DNA of 64,000 nt from Hoplostethus atlanticus (Eukaryota > Chordata > Actinopteri > Trachichthyiformes > Trachichthyidae): contig JAXDDX010000170.1 of NCBI GenBank assembly GCA_034670405.1, forward strand, positions 821,501 through 885,500, given 5' to 3'. The notes under the pieces were generated by a model. That model saw nothing but the letters and a program-made list of their open reading frames with translations, made no database searches and was not told where the DNA came from. Each line of letters begins with the position of its first letter. Positions within the stretch are counted from its first letter, which is position 1. Below are positions 45,901-58,513 of this stretch, one piece after another. Position numbers and translations under genes: made by a program.

Positions 45901-48900
45901 CTCTAAATAATGTCTGAGTTGCAAGTATCTGTAAAAGTCCTGATTGGTTAGGCCATATTGATCCTTTACTTCTTGAAAGCTTTTGATTTCCTTATTCCTC
46001 AAGAGCTCCCAGTGTATTGTAGGTCCCCTTTCCCAAGTTTTAAACCTATTATCTGTTCTATTTGGTATGAAATCTGAATCGTATGCAGTCCACCTTAATA
46101 GCTTACTGTGTGCCTTCAGGTTATTCTTTGTGAGTACTTCGAACCAAATCTTAAGTGATATGCCCAGCCCTGGATTTGTCTCCTCTCTAAGGTGTTTTCT
46201 CAATTTATTATCACCTACTATAGCCTGTATAGGGACCCCATCCGTTGTACTGACTTCGATTTCCTTCCATCTTGCTGAATAGGAGGGATTGCACAGATTT
46301 AACAGTGTTTTCATTTGTGCGGCTTGATAATAGCTCTTGAAGCATGGGAGAGCTAATCCTCCCTTAATTTTGGGTAACTGTAACGTCCTGTATCTGGTCC
46401 TCAGTCTCTTTCCTTGCCAAATATATCTCAAAATCATTTTATCCCATTCCATGAAATCCTTGTCTGTTATTTCCACTGGTAAAGTCTGGAACAAGTACAG
46501 TAACCTTGGAAGTATATTCATTTTAATCACCTCAACTCTGGAGGCGATGCTCATAAAAGGAATAAGATTCCATCTTCCAATATCAGTTTATATTCTAGAG
46601 AGTAGCGGATTGTAATTGGTGGATTTTAGTTGCCTTAAGTCTTAGGTAGGTTGATTCCCAGATACTTCATTGATTTCAATTCCCAGTTAATTTCATATCT
46701 TTCTCTAATGGCTTGGTCTGGCTTATAATTAAAGGTAATAACCTGTGTTTTTTGTACATTTATCTTATAGCCAGATAGTAGTCCATAGTCTGTAAGAGTA
46801 GACATAAGGGCAGGGAGGGATGTATTTGGTCTTGACACGTATATTAATACGTCATCCGCGAATAACGCTATTTTCTGTACTCCCCCCTCCATGTCTATAC
46901 CTTTTTATATTTTCATTTTGTTTTATCCATTGGCTCAGAGGTTCCAGAAAAATGGCGAAGAGAAGAGGACTAGCTGAACAATTCTGCCGACATCCCCGTT
47001 CTAGTGTGATAGAGCTCGAGAGGCTCCCATTAATCTTGATCCTAGCCGTTGGCCTATTTTATAGAGCCTGTATAGTCTTGATAAACGTCTCATGGAAATT
47101 AAATAGCTCCAACACCCTGTATAAAAAGTCCCACCTAACAGAGTCAAACGCCTTTTCTGCGTCCATCACCACCACTATTGCTTCTACCCGTTTTTCAATT
47201 ACATGTTGCATTACGTGCATTGTCTGTCTAAAGCCCCATTCGGACGGGATTAGTTTTACAGGGTAACGTGGGTAATAAAACATTTGCATGGCTCCTCGGT
47301 AATTTCAGTCTTCGATCCGGACGGGATTAAAATTTACAGACGGAGGAACGTAATTACAGTACAGATGCAGTCATATGATGTGGGATTGGTTGGGTTATAA
47401 AAATACAGTTGGGCCTAACCTGCTATTGTAACAATGTTTATGGACCAAAAAAATGTATGGATGAGTTATATCCCTCCCACTGTGTGTTAATGTAGTGTGG
47501 GTGTGTGTGGGTGTGTGTGTTCCCTTGAATTTTAATTCCATCAATTCAGGAAGTTAATTGAAAATTCCTATTCCCCTGTTCCAGTTACAAAAAGCAGAAA
47601 CCGAACAGAACTACTAGAAGGAGCGCTTACCGGCAGCCGTCATTATAATAGCCGAAGCAGTTTGCGGGACCTGCCTCTTCTAATCTTCCGCCTTCTTATG
47701 GGCTCCCAAGCAGGAGCACTAACGTTGTATTGTACGTCCATCTCATTCAAGACAGCAAAAGCCTCCTTGAGTGCTTCCATTTCAAACCGATAAAATGACA
47801 GCTGGCGATATGGTAGGCTATCTATTGCGCACAAAAAATCATCGCACCAGGAAGTAGTATACCTGCCAGAATTCTTGTTCTAAACAGCCTGCGAACTCTG
47901 TGATATATATCTCAAATTACCAAGATGTCTATCCGGACGGTACTAAAATTACAGTATCAGTGCACCCGTGAGTTTGCTGAAAAACAGTAGGTATTTGGGG
48001 CCGGAATTATTACTGGGGTAGGAGGGAAAAATCACTGACATGGCCGTTCCGGACGGGATTAAAATTACTGAATAGCGCTGTAATAAATTGAATTACCTGA
48101 CCTCCCCTAGAGAAACTAATCCCGTCCGAATGGGGCTTAAAGGGGGGGTATTGTACTCATTTTGGGCTATTTAAACTGTTCCTGGGGGTCTTTACAAGAC
48201 GTTTGTGAAGTCTATATAAAAAAAAAAATCCTAAAACCAGCTTCTGTGGTGTGTTTCAGTCTCTCATTTTCTCCATTGTAAAGAACAGGCTGTTTTGAGG
48301 GCGTGTAGGTTGTATGTAATGAGCACTGCTCTGATCACGGCATGAGGCGGCCAATCAGAGCAGTGCTCATTACATACAACCTACACGCGATCGCCTGGCG
48401 GAGGCAGAGAGCAGAGCGCTCATGCTAACCATGGCAGCCGCTCCAGAACCAACACTGAGACACTGAGTACATGTTTGAGCCGGAGTCTGACCCAGAATGG
48501 GAAGAGGCAGCTGAGGCGGTTCCACTTAGTTTCTCAATGATAACAATTCTGTGTAATATTGTACTTTCGTGCCTTGTGTTTGTGTATGTGGGTGTGTGAG
48601 CGACACTCTCTGCTGTAGCCGGTCTATTTATGGCTCATGTCCATAAGCTTATTGAATACAACTTGCAGACAAGCTAGGATTGACAATTTTGTTGAGCCAG
48701 TTAACCAATATATTATTGGATGCAACCTATTTGCATCCAAACAGCGCAGCCAAACAACCAAACACGATTGTACTAATGGTGGCTAAAGTTTACCAAGCCT
48801 GACACGTTCGACAGACTTATAAAACAGACACTGGTCCCAACAAATAACTTTAAAATGAGTCCTGACTCCAACCAATAACTTTACTTTTACTTTACTTTAC

Positions 48901-51900
48901 TTTTAATGACTCCAGCTTTAGTTTTCTTACTTCTTCCACAAGCCCGTGGCTAGCCCCGCTAGCTCGTTAGCTAACCAGCAGTCGAATATACTAACCAGAC
49001 TAACTTGTAAATTAAATCAAAACATGGTGACACTTACAGATTCCAAGTTTGCAGATGGGTCACATACCTTATGAAGTGCTCCATCTTTAAGCTTCAATTT
49101 AGATGATAATCCTGCCGTTGCTCAAGCAGTCTGAGGACTGATCATCACACACAGAAAAAACTGTAGCCGTTGCCGTTAAAAATAAAATGAATCCACTCTG
49201 TCCTGCATTTTCGTGTGTTGGGAGACTGTGCAGGGATCGATGTTGCTGCCTGCATCCTACAAAATAATAACTGGAGAGTTGATATATCTCCTGATATGAT
49301 GTTTTAGCTTCAGTCGTCGCAAAGTAATGGTGCATTCCAGTGTACTCGGAAAAAACGGCGTCCAAATGTGATATGCGCCGATTCTCTTCACTAATGGCGC
49401 TGTAGTAGTTGATGTTGAGTTTAGATGCTTGTAACATTCTGAGACTTACCATACAAACATGAGTTTGCTGTGGGTGATTATGTTTTCCCGAGCAGATGCA
49501 CTGGAACACATTTAGATTGGAAGTTAGGAATACCGACTCTGAATTATCGATTTCCGAGTACAATGGAATGCACCATAAGCAACGGCTTGCGGCACTGCCG
49601 TGAGCTGCATTTTGCGACGACGTAAATGGGATTGGTTGTTCACCTGGGCGTGGGCATGCTCTGAGAGGGGCGGGATTTGCACCTTATGACGTCCAAAGGA
49701 ACCATTTTCTGAAACGGGCTGTTTTTCTCCTATCTTTGGCACCGTTTTGGGAAAAAGGAAAATACAGAAAAACGGGTTGACTTCCAGATTTCAAATTTTC
49801 TCAGCTGCTTAGGGAAGTAATTTCCTGTGGAACATGTATAAGCGCCAGGAATAAACCGTTTTCCATAATATGGGACCTTTAATGTTGTCTTGTGTTTGTC
49901 TCTGTGTTATAAAACCTGTCTGATCTAAATTAATTATGTCTGGCAGAATTTTTTCTATACGTCTGGTTAGAATAGCAGTGAACAGTCTGTAGTCTTGGTT
50001 AAGGACACTAATAGGGCTATAATTGGAACATTCCAGCTTGTCCTTTCCTTCCTTTGGAATTACAGAGATTATGGCTTCCCTCCATGAATATGGAATCTCT
50101 CCCTCCTTCAGCACCCAATTAAATGTATTCCGCAGCAACGGAATTAATGGTCCCCTGAGTGTTTTGTACCACTCTGAGGTGTACCCATCTGTGCCCGGGG
50201 ACTTGTTGGCCTTAAGATTTGAAATTGCCTTATTTATTTCCTCAGCTGTAATTTCCGCTGTCAAAACAATGTTCTGTTCCTCTGTTACTCTTGGTAAATT
50301 TAAGCCTTCTAAAAATAGATCCATCTGGGCTTTGTTATTAAGACTTGGTTGGGCATATAGTTTCTTATAATATGATTCAAAGCAATTATGGATATCCTCT
50401 GTCTTATACATTGTTAATTTGGTATGGGAGTCCCTTATTTTGTAAATACTATTTTTTGCCTGGTGTTTCTTCAGTTTATAAGCCAGCAGTTTTGCTGACT
50501 TACTTCCTGCCTCATAATATCTGTTTCATGAAGAGTACATTTTTTTGAATCTCCTGTGCATGAATATCATTTATCTCTGCTTTATTCTTTTTAATTTCCT
50601 GATTTATCTTCTTGTCTAATTTGTCTTTATGTTCTATTTCTAATCTGTTTAGATCTGATTGTAGATCTGATTATCTTTTTTAAATATGCTGATTTGGCAA
50701 TTATTTTCCCTCTCAACACGGCCTTACACGCATCCCACAGCACAGGTGGGGACACCTCCCCATTATCATTTTCATCTATATATGTCTGGATTTCTTTCAT
50801 CATTTCCCATTTCATGTCCTTTCAATACATTCGAGTTCAGTCTCCAAAGTGTTGTTTTTTAGTTAAGTTAAATACACTGGGCTGTGGTCTGACAGATCCA
50901 TTACCCCTATTTCACATTTCTCTACCCTGTATCTGTCCTTATTGTACATCAGGAAATAATCTAACCTTGAATATGTGGAGTGTGGCAATGAAAAATATGT
51001 GTAATCTTTACTTGTGGGGTTCAACTCCCTCCAAACATCCACAATACCTAACTCAGACATCAACCCCTTGAATTTGTTACTAATTACAGTTTTTTGAAAT
51101 CCTCCCGCAGTAGAATCTAGTTGTGGGTTAAGTCTTTGATTCAGATCTCCTCCACTAATCAACACACCGTCCACTTCTAATGTCATCAGATCAAACATCT
51201 GACGGTAGAACGTCCAATTTGAGTCTGGGGGGGGCGTATATGTTAAGGTAACCAACTCTCCCTCTAGTCTTCCCTTGACCATGATGTATCTACCCTCTTT
51301 GTCTCCAACCACAGACAGCTTTTCGAACGAAGTCCTCCCTGATATTAATATAGCCACCCCTCTCCTATGTCCAGATTTATATGACGCATAGAATATTTGG
51401 TTATAACCATTTCTCTTAAGCTTTTCATGTTCCTTCTCTGTTAGGTGAGTCTCCTGTAAAAATACTACCCCTACCCCGTCTTTTTTCATCTTATTTAGTA
51501 TCTTACTTCTTTTAATTGGATTGAGCACTCCATTTACATTATATGAGGCTAATTTAATCAAACCTTTTTGTGTCGCCATTTTCTTTCAGACCTTCTGCTT
51601 TGTCAATTCTCATATCCTCCTTTCCATAGATACCCCTTTTGCTACAGAAACAGTAAAATACAATTAACAAAGTATAACTAACGTTTGGAGTGAACACTCC
51701 AGTAAAATAACAAAAGAACTTCCTTTAGTGAGGTCTGCTTCTCAACCTTATCTGAGCTCTGATGATTAGTCGGCTCTGAGGGAAAACCCCTGAAACCTGG
51801 CAGCAGGGGGCCCTCGTAGCTAATAGTAGCTTGGTCCATATGTCCTCAGCAGCTCCATGAAAAGCAACCCCGACAGCTTTAACTTGATTCGAGGATATAA

Positions 51901-54900
51901 CATTGTCAATTCAAAATCTACATGAAATACACAAGTCTAAACATAAAGAGAGCCACCTGTAGCGTTACCTCACCTTAATTCTGCTTGAGTGGCATTTACC
52001 TAGTAACAGTCGGATCCTCGCCTTAGTGTCCTATCTCATTTATTCCCATCCCGGGTTCTCCTATAGGCCTGCAGTTTCTGTTTATAGTCCAGTCTCTCCT
52101 CCGTTGAACCTCGTCCGTTCTTTGCCTGGCTCGTTCCCCACGTCAGTTGTCTAATCCTCTCCATCCATTTCGCCGCTGATTCCACTTGGAATCCCCTCGC
52201 CACCATGTCCTTAGTCGCCTCCTCCGCTGTGTTGTAGATGCACGTTTCTCCCTTGTAAAACACCCGAAGTCTCGCTGGAAATGGCGTCTGGAAGCGTATA
52301 TTCTTCTCTTTCAGTACTTTTTTTGCCTCTGTGTATTTCTTCCGCTTTCGCATTATCTCCGGGGCATAATCGTGATCCAAAAACACTTTCCTCACCTCGT
52401 GTATGAAGCCTTTTTTCTGCCATGCTATCTTGATAAGTTCTTCTTTACTCCTAAAACTTAACCACAACCAGCTTCACCACAATGGACCTTGGTGGAGAGT
52501 CCCTTGGTGGTCGTGAAACTAGCGCACGGTGAGCTCTTTCAATCTTAAATTCAAAGGCCGGGGGTAGTTCCAGTTTCTCCCTAAGGAGGGTCTCAACGAA
52601 GGTAATCATCGACTGGGCGTTTTCCTCCGCTCCTTCTTTCACACCGTGAATCCTGACATTTTCCCTTCTGGAGCGCCCCTCCTGGTCCGTCAGTCTAGTC
52701 TCAAACTGCTTTTGAAGTTCCAGGAGCTCCAACGTAGCATCCTCTATGTTCTGAATACGTTCCTCCGATTCCACCATCCGTTTTTCGACGTCATCTATCC
52801 TGTTGTTTGCCTTTCTAATATCGTCCTTAATTTCCTTGAGCTTTCCGAGTTTTCACGACGAAAATCTCTTATTTCTTTTAAAACTGTTTCCAGGTCTGCC
52901 ATACTTCGCGTGGTTCGTTGTAGATCCTCTTCGTTTCGGCAACTAGGGCTCGGCTGTCCCGCTAGCTTAACTGTCACACTCTTTAGCTTTTCTCCAGATG
53001 ACTCAACTAGCTCTCTTGCTAGCGTAGTTTGCTCGTTGTCTTCCATGGTGTTCAACTTGTTTTCAGTCAAAAAGAAATTTCCTTCCTCTGGTGATAATCA
53101 TCGATGCCCTTTATATAATCTTAAAATGTCCCACACTTTGTAAATTATTTGCCATACAGGTCTTTTTCTATCTCAATGTTGGGGAGCTCGCTCTCTATGC
53201 TGTTACCATGTTGGAGGTGCACCGGAAGTCTATCTATCTATTCTGTTCTATTCTATTCTATTCTATTTTATAATTTAGATGTAGTACGGCACGGTCTAGT
53301 TGGGTATGGTGTGCTGTGGTCTGGAATAGCATTGTATGGTTTGTATGGTTAAGTGATTACCCAACAGTAGGATTTAGAAATAAAGAGTTGAATCAACATT
53401 TACTCTATTGGATTCTTCTTCCATGAAGCTATTAAACCTGGACACGCTTCCCTGTTGTCCAGAAACTATTTTATCACGGAGCCAGGGAGCGTTGGTCCTT
53501 GATATGGGAGCTGGTGTCTAGCTTGGTTTTGAAACATGGCCAAATAAAGTTTCTGCTGTTTGTCTGTTGTTTCTTCTCTCAGAGGAAGGAGACGATGAGG
53601 ACGACCCGGAGTACAACATCCTGGACGACCTTGACGAACCCGACCTGGAAGATTATAGGACAGACCGGGCTGTCCGAATCACCAGTACGTCTTATTTACT
53701 CTGTCCCCTGTCGTGGAAATTGCCTGGAAGCACTCAGAACTCTTGAAATAATACACAAAACACTGACAGGTTGAAGTTTAAAAATATATTGTATACAGAT
53801 ATATTGGAGAGAAATACCTTAAAACAGGCCCTACAGAAAGTCAAAATCTCGGTATGCTCTCTCTCTCTCTGAAAATCAGCTAACTACAATCTATCTCCAC
53901 ATAGTAGTAGTCTGGTCAAGGTCAGATTTATGACTTCCTTGTAGGGCCTCACTGGCTCACTGTGCAATACACAGACACATGTTCAGGGCACACAACACAG
54001 TATCAGACACAAAATGATAACTAATAAATTCTAGCATTGTGTGCAAATGTACTTTCACACCCCTCCTTCTGCCCCCCCCCCCCCCCTTCTGTCCCCTCCT
54101 TCTGTCCCCTCCTTGTGTTTCCCTCTGTCTCCTTTCCCCTCCTTCTGCCCCCTCCTTGTGTTTCCCTCTGTACCTTCCTTCTGTCCCCTCCTTGTGTTTC
54201 CCTCTGTACCTTCCTTCTGTCCCCTCCTTCTGTCCCCTCCTCCTTCTGTCCCCTCCTGTTTCCTGCCTACCCTGTCCTGTGTTGATTATGAACATCCTCC
54301 TCTTCTCTTTCAGAGAAGGAAGTCAACGAGCTGCTGGAGGAACTCTTTGATACTGTGAGTTGGAAGGCACTAGCCTGGTCACAGTTAACTGTCCTGGTCA
54401 CGGATAACTGTCCTGGTCACGGTTAACTATCCTGGTCAGGGGTAACTAGCCTGGTTCAAGTTCAAGAGTTGTATTGGCCATTTGCGACAAGAACAAGCAC
54501 ATTGTTACTCCTGATGAACAGAATATGAACATGATGACAAGTCCAAACGGGGACTAGCCTGGTTAGGGTTAACTAGCCTGGTTAGGGTTCACTAGCCTGG
54601 TCAGGTTCACTAGCCTGGTTAGCATTTACTAGCCTGTTCAGGGTTAACTATCCTGGTTAGCATTTACTAGCCTGTTCAGGGTTCACTAGCCTGGTTAGCA
54701 TTTACTAGCCTGGTCAGGGTTCACTAGCCTGGTCAGGGTTAACTATCCTAGTCAGCATTTACTAGCCTGGTCAGGGTTAACTAGCCTGGTCAGCATTTAC
54801 TAGCCTGGTCAGGGTTCACTAGCCTGGTCAGGGTTCACTAGCCTAGTCAGCATTTACTAGCCTGGTCAGGGTTAACTATCCTGGTTAGCATTTACTAGCC

Positions 54901-55565
54901 TGGTCAGGGTTCACTAGCCTGGTCAGGGTTAACTATCCTAGTCAGCATTTACTAGCCTGGTCAGGGTTCACTAGCCTAGTCAGCATTTACTAGCCTGGTC
55001 AGGGTTCACTAGCCTGGTCAGGGTTCACTAGCCTAGTCAGCATTTACTAGCCTGGTCAGGGTTCACTAGCCTAGTCAGCATTTACTAGCCTGGTCAGGGT
55101 TCACTAGCCTGGTCAGGGTTAACTATCCTGGTTAGCATTTACTAGCCTGGTCAGGGTTAACTAGCTAGCCTGGTGCTTTGACTGGATAGCACAAAGAACA
55201 GTTTGTAATGTTCTAGAATTGCTTGGGACTGTTTGTCTGAGATCTGAGTTCTCTGTTCAATCAAAGGTAGACAAACATAGAAAACATGGAAAACCATCTG
55301 TACTCAGACATCTAGAGGGTTAGTAACTATAACCTAACTGTAACCATCTGGTTTAGTGGTTGTAACTAGTGGCTACATTTCCAGTGGCTCCATTTGCAGT
55401 CATGTTGGCTCTAGAGCTGTCAGTCATTTCCTGTAGCTCAGGTCAGCCATGGGACAGTAGCAGTCTGCTATCTCTTCAGTTCCAGGAGGAGCTGGGTGTT
55501 GGGGAGCAGGAGGAGGAGGTGCCATTACAGACTGTACCCAAATTCAATGTCCCCCAGGCTTTACG

Positions 55566-55618
<53 letters not shown>

Positions 55619-58482
55619 TCAGAACATAGCATGTGAGCGAAGCTGTAGCAGAGTGCTGTTAATGTAATTTGACCAAGGAGGGCATTGGGACATCTGTCAC
55701 TCCAATTCGCTCCGGGGTCGGTACTCGGCTAGCCCTGCGTTGGCAAAGCCCTGCGTTGGTTAAGCCCCAACCCCCCCACCCAAAAAAACCTCCTCCCATT
55801 TTCTAGGGCTGTCAAACGATGGTTCGATATTCGAATGCTATTCGAATTGTAAAAGACATTCGAATCTGAAAATTAACATTCGAAAAAAAATGCAGCGTCT
55901 CTTTATTGCAGATAAAAGTGTCTTGTCTTCCTTTCAACTTGGGTTGTGTTAAACCAAAAATAAATCTTGCGTTTTAGCGTCTCCTCTGTTGAAAATGAAG
56001 TCGCTGCATACGGGTCGTTGCTTTGCTTGTACTGGACGGACACGTGACGGCACGTTCATTTAATAGCGTATTGAAAATAAAATGTAGCATATTCTTTGAG
56101 CTGAAAAGAGCCAATAATTCAATAACAGAATGGCAGAGAGTTCAGGAACAAGCTCGGCCACGGAGAGAGTGATTAGCACTCCGAGTAATCTGAAAAGCCC
56201 CGCTTGGAAGTACTTCGATTTTTGGTCAGTGAACGGCAAAATTGTGGAACCTCGAGACAAAGTTGTATGCAAGCTATGTTTTATTTAAACAACCATTATA
56301 AAAGTGTGTATGTAGATTTTAAAAGCCTTGTTAATGCGAACGTTTTTTTTCAACTTGACTGCGTGTGTTCATGTTTGTTCAAATAAAATTTACCTATACT
56401 AGTTATGTCTCTCGTTGTATTGGTTTGCCCTCTTGTGGACATAACGCGCAATAACACAGCCCAAAAGTTTGTAAAATTTTGACATGTAATTCAACATTTA
56501 AAATTATAATAGATATTCGAATATATTCAAATGTATGTGTTTTTTCAGAAGGAATATTCAAACGTAATTTTTGGCCAATGTTGACAGCCCTACCATTTTC
56601 CCATGTGCATCCACCCAACCTACACAATTTAGCGGCAGAATACATTTCAAAAGGCTGATTACAGGGAAAAGGGAGCAAATTTGGAGCGTTGTTTTTCCTT
56701 GTGGGAGCAATAAGGTAGGTGAGCGCCATTTGCATCTCATATGCAAACCCACATCAGCATAAACACACACACTAACATTTGTCATGCATGTGCATGTATA
56801 CATGCATGCCCAGTCCTCCCATTGGGACGGTGCAGCAGAGAAGTGCTGTGACTGTTTGGGTTGGGAGGAAGAAAACTCCCCTCTGCTGCTGCTTCTTCAG
56901 ACAGAACACATGAAGAAAAGTCCCAGCAAAGAGGTGACATGTTGTCTCACAGCAAAGACACTGTCTGCTGTGGTAGTGCTAGGGTAGGACATGGCTTTAC
57001 CTCAGTGTTGCAGCAATAGGAGAGATATGGCACAAACCGCCATGTTAGTGCCATGGCCACCATCACAACTAGCTGGCTTGTTCACAAGGCTTTCTGTATT
57101 CTAGCATTTTTGTCCAATACTTGTTTCCCCTAGTTTTGAGGCACCACTAGCCAGTATGCTAACAGAGCGTCGGCGTGCAGTTCGACAACAGTACGAGGCT
57201 CTGCAGCAGAAGAGGGCTCTGCAGGACACGCCCAGTTATCACCATGACAACCCCACCCTGCAGGACACGCCAATTCACAGGCCCACTGCCATTTTGGTGC
57301 CAGGCCGGATCTGCCCTGCCCTCTACCTGGACCACACCCAGAAGCTCCAGCTGCAGCAGCAGGTCCAGCAGGTAGACAAGATGGCCCCGCCCATCCAAAA
57401 TATCAGCTTTCCTTTTCTCAGTTTGGAAACGGGGTACATTGTCTTGTAGGGTTTCATGCACATACCTCCTGGTGTCATTAACAGGTTCACTGAAACCTCT
57501 TTGAAGCTGATGATCATTTCTAAACAGGGTTTGTGGAGATGGATTGGAGTGAGCAGGTTGGTCTCTATCTCTTTCAGCATGTCCAGCTCCTGACCCAGGT
57601 CCACCTGCTGAGCCGCCATGTCGATGCCTTGAACCACGAGGCCTGTATCACCAAACAGTACCTTGTCAGTCACCATAACATCACCAAATAGTACTACCTG
57701 TTCAGCCACCATAACATCACCAAGTAGTACTACCTGTTCAGCTACCATAACATCACCAAATAGTACCTGGTCCCTTCTCTTTCTTCTCCTCTCCTCTCTG
57801 CTCCTTCCAGGAGGAGCTGCAGCAGTTTTCCAGGTGTCAGGAGAAGATGTGCTTAACTAGCAGCTTTAGAGGCTGTAACCTCCTGGGGGCGATGGATCTC
57901 CTACAGGAGCTTCAGGAGAGAGAGGAGACTCTTGGTTCTCCTCCTGGTTCTCCTCCTCCAGCAGCCAAACGCTGGCTCCCCAGGATGTCCACAGCTACCA
58001 GCAGTAAGGAGGAAACCTCCCCAAAGTGTAGATGTGTTTAAAGGGTAGTTGCCTTACAGCCTGATGTCTTTTCTCTATATAAAAAAGCCTTGAGTGCTGA
58101 TTGGTCCATTGGACATCAGCCCTCTGTACCTTTAACCTTAATTCACAACAAGTGAAATCATCTCAGCAGATCTGGCCGATTTGTACTTGCTTTGGGAAAA
58201 ATACATTTTGAGACTCCATGCTAGATAGAATGACTTGTTTTTAAAGTGAGACGGCAAGATCACAGTAAGTAGTCCAGATCAGGTCAGTCAGCTGTGTGTG
58301 TGTGTGTGTGCCCACGTGTGTGTAGGTCGTGCCTACCCTCTGCTGCCGGCTAACACTGCCTGGCTGTTGGCCACCAGGTCGGTCTTTCTCTACCCTGAAC
58401 TACTTCCTGTCTGCAGTCTGGATCCGAGCCTGCACCCCCAACACCCCAGGACTATTTATACTAGTGGAGAGGACTGGTACTA

Positions 58483-58513
<31 letters not shown>

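Larger units (their letters stand above)
44558..53234 (-). mobile_element. L1-type LINE, near full length, antisense in gon4l intron
   Basis: Read on the minus strand from about 53234 to 44558, it has a 5' UTR, ORF1 (53070-52036), ORF2 (51579-45182), a 3' UTR and an A-rich tail (T-rich near 44560-44590 on +). Subtracting the two DNA elements nested at 47232-49878 leaves about 6.0 kb, the usual length of a complete L1. The 10-bp TATCTATTCT occurs at both boundaries (44548-44557 and 53235-53244) and is a candidate target duplication, although a TTCTA microsatellite adjoins the right one. Frameshifts make it inactive. Confidence 0.9.

Noticed and set aside
45210-46615. Plus-strand frames of about 90-100 codons
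   Set aside because: They are antisense shadows of L1 ORF2.
49099-49563. Minus-strand frame of 154 codons in the TTAA-flanked element
   Set aside because: No transposase motif or family resemblance was seen; it may be a chance frame. I could not exclude a novel protein.
54037-54358. Overlapping frames of about 100 codons on both strands
   Set aside because: They arise from a CT-rich minisatellite; the real coding here is the 41-bp gon4l exon at 54314-54354.
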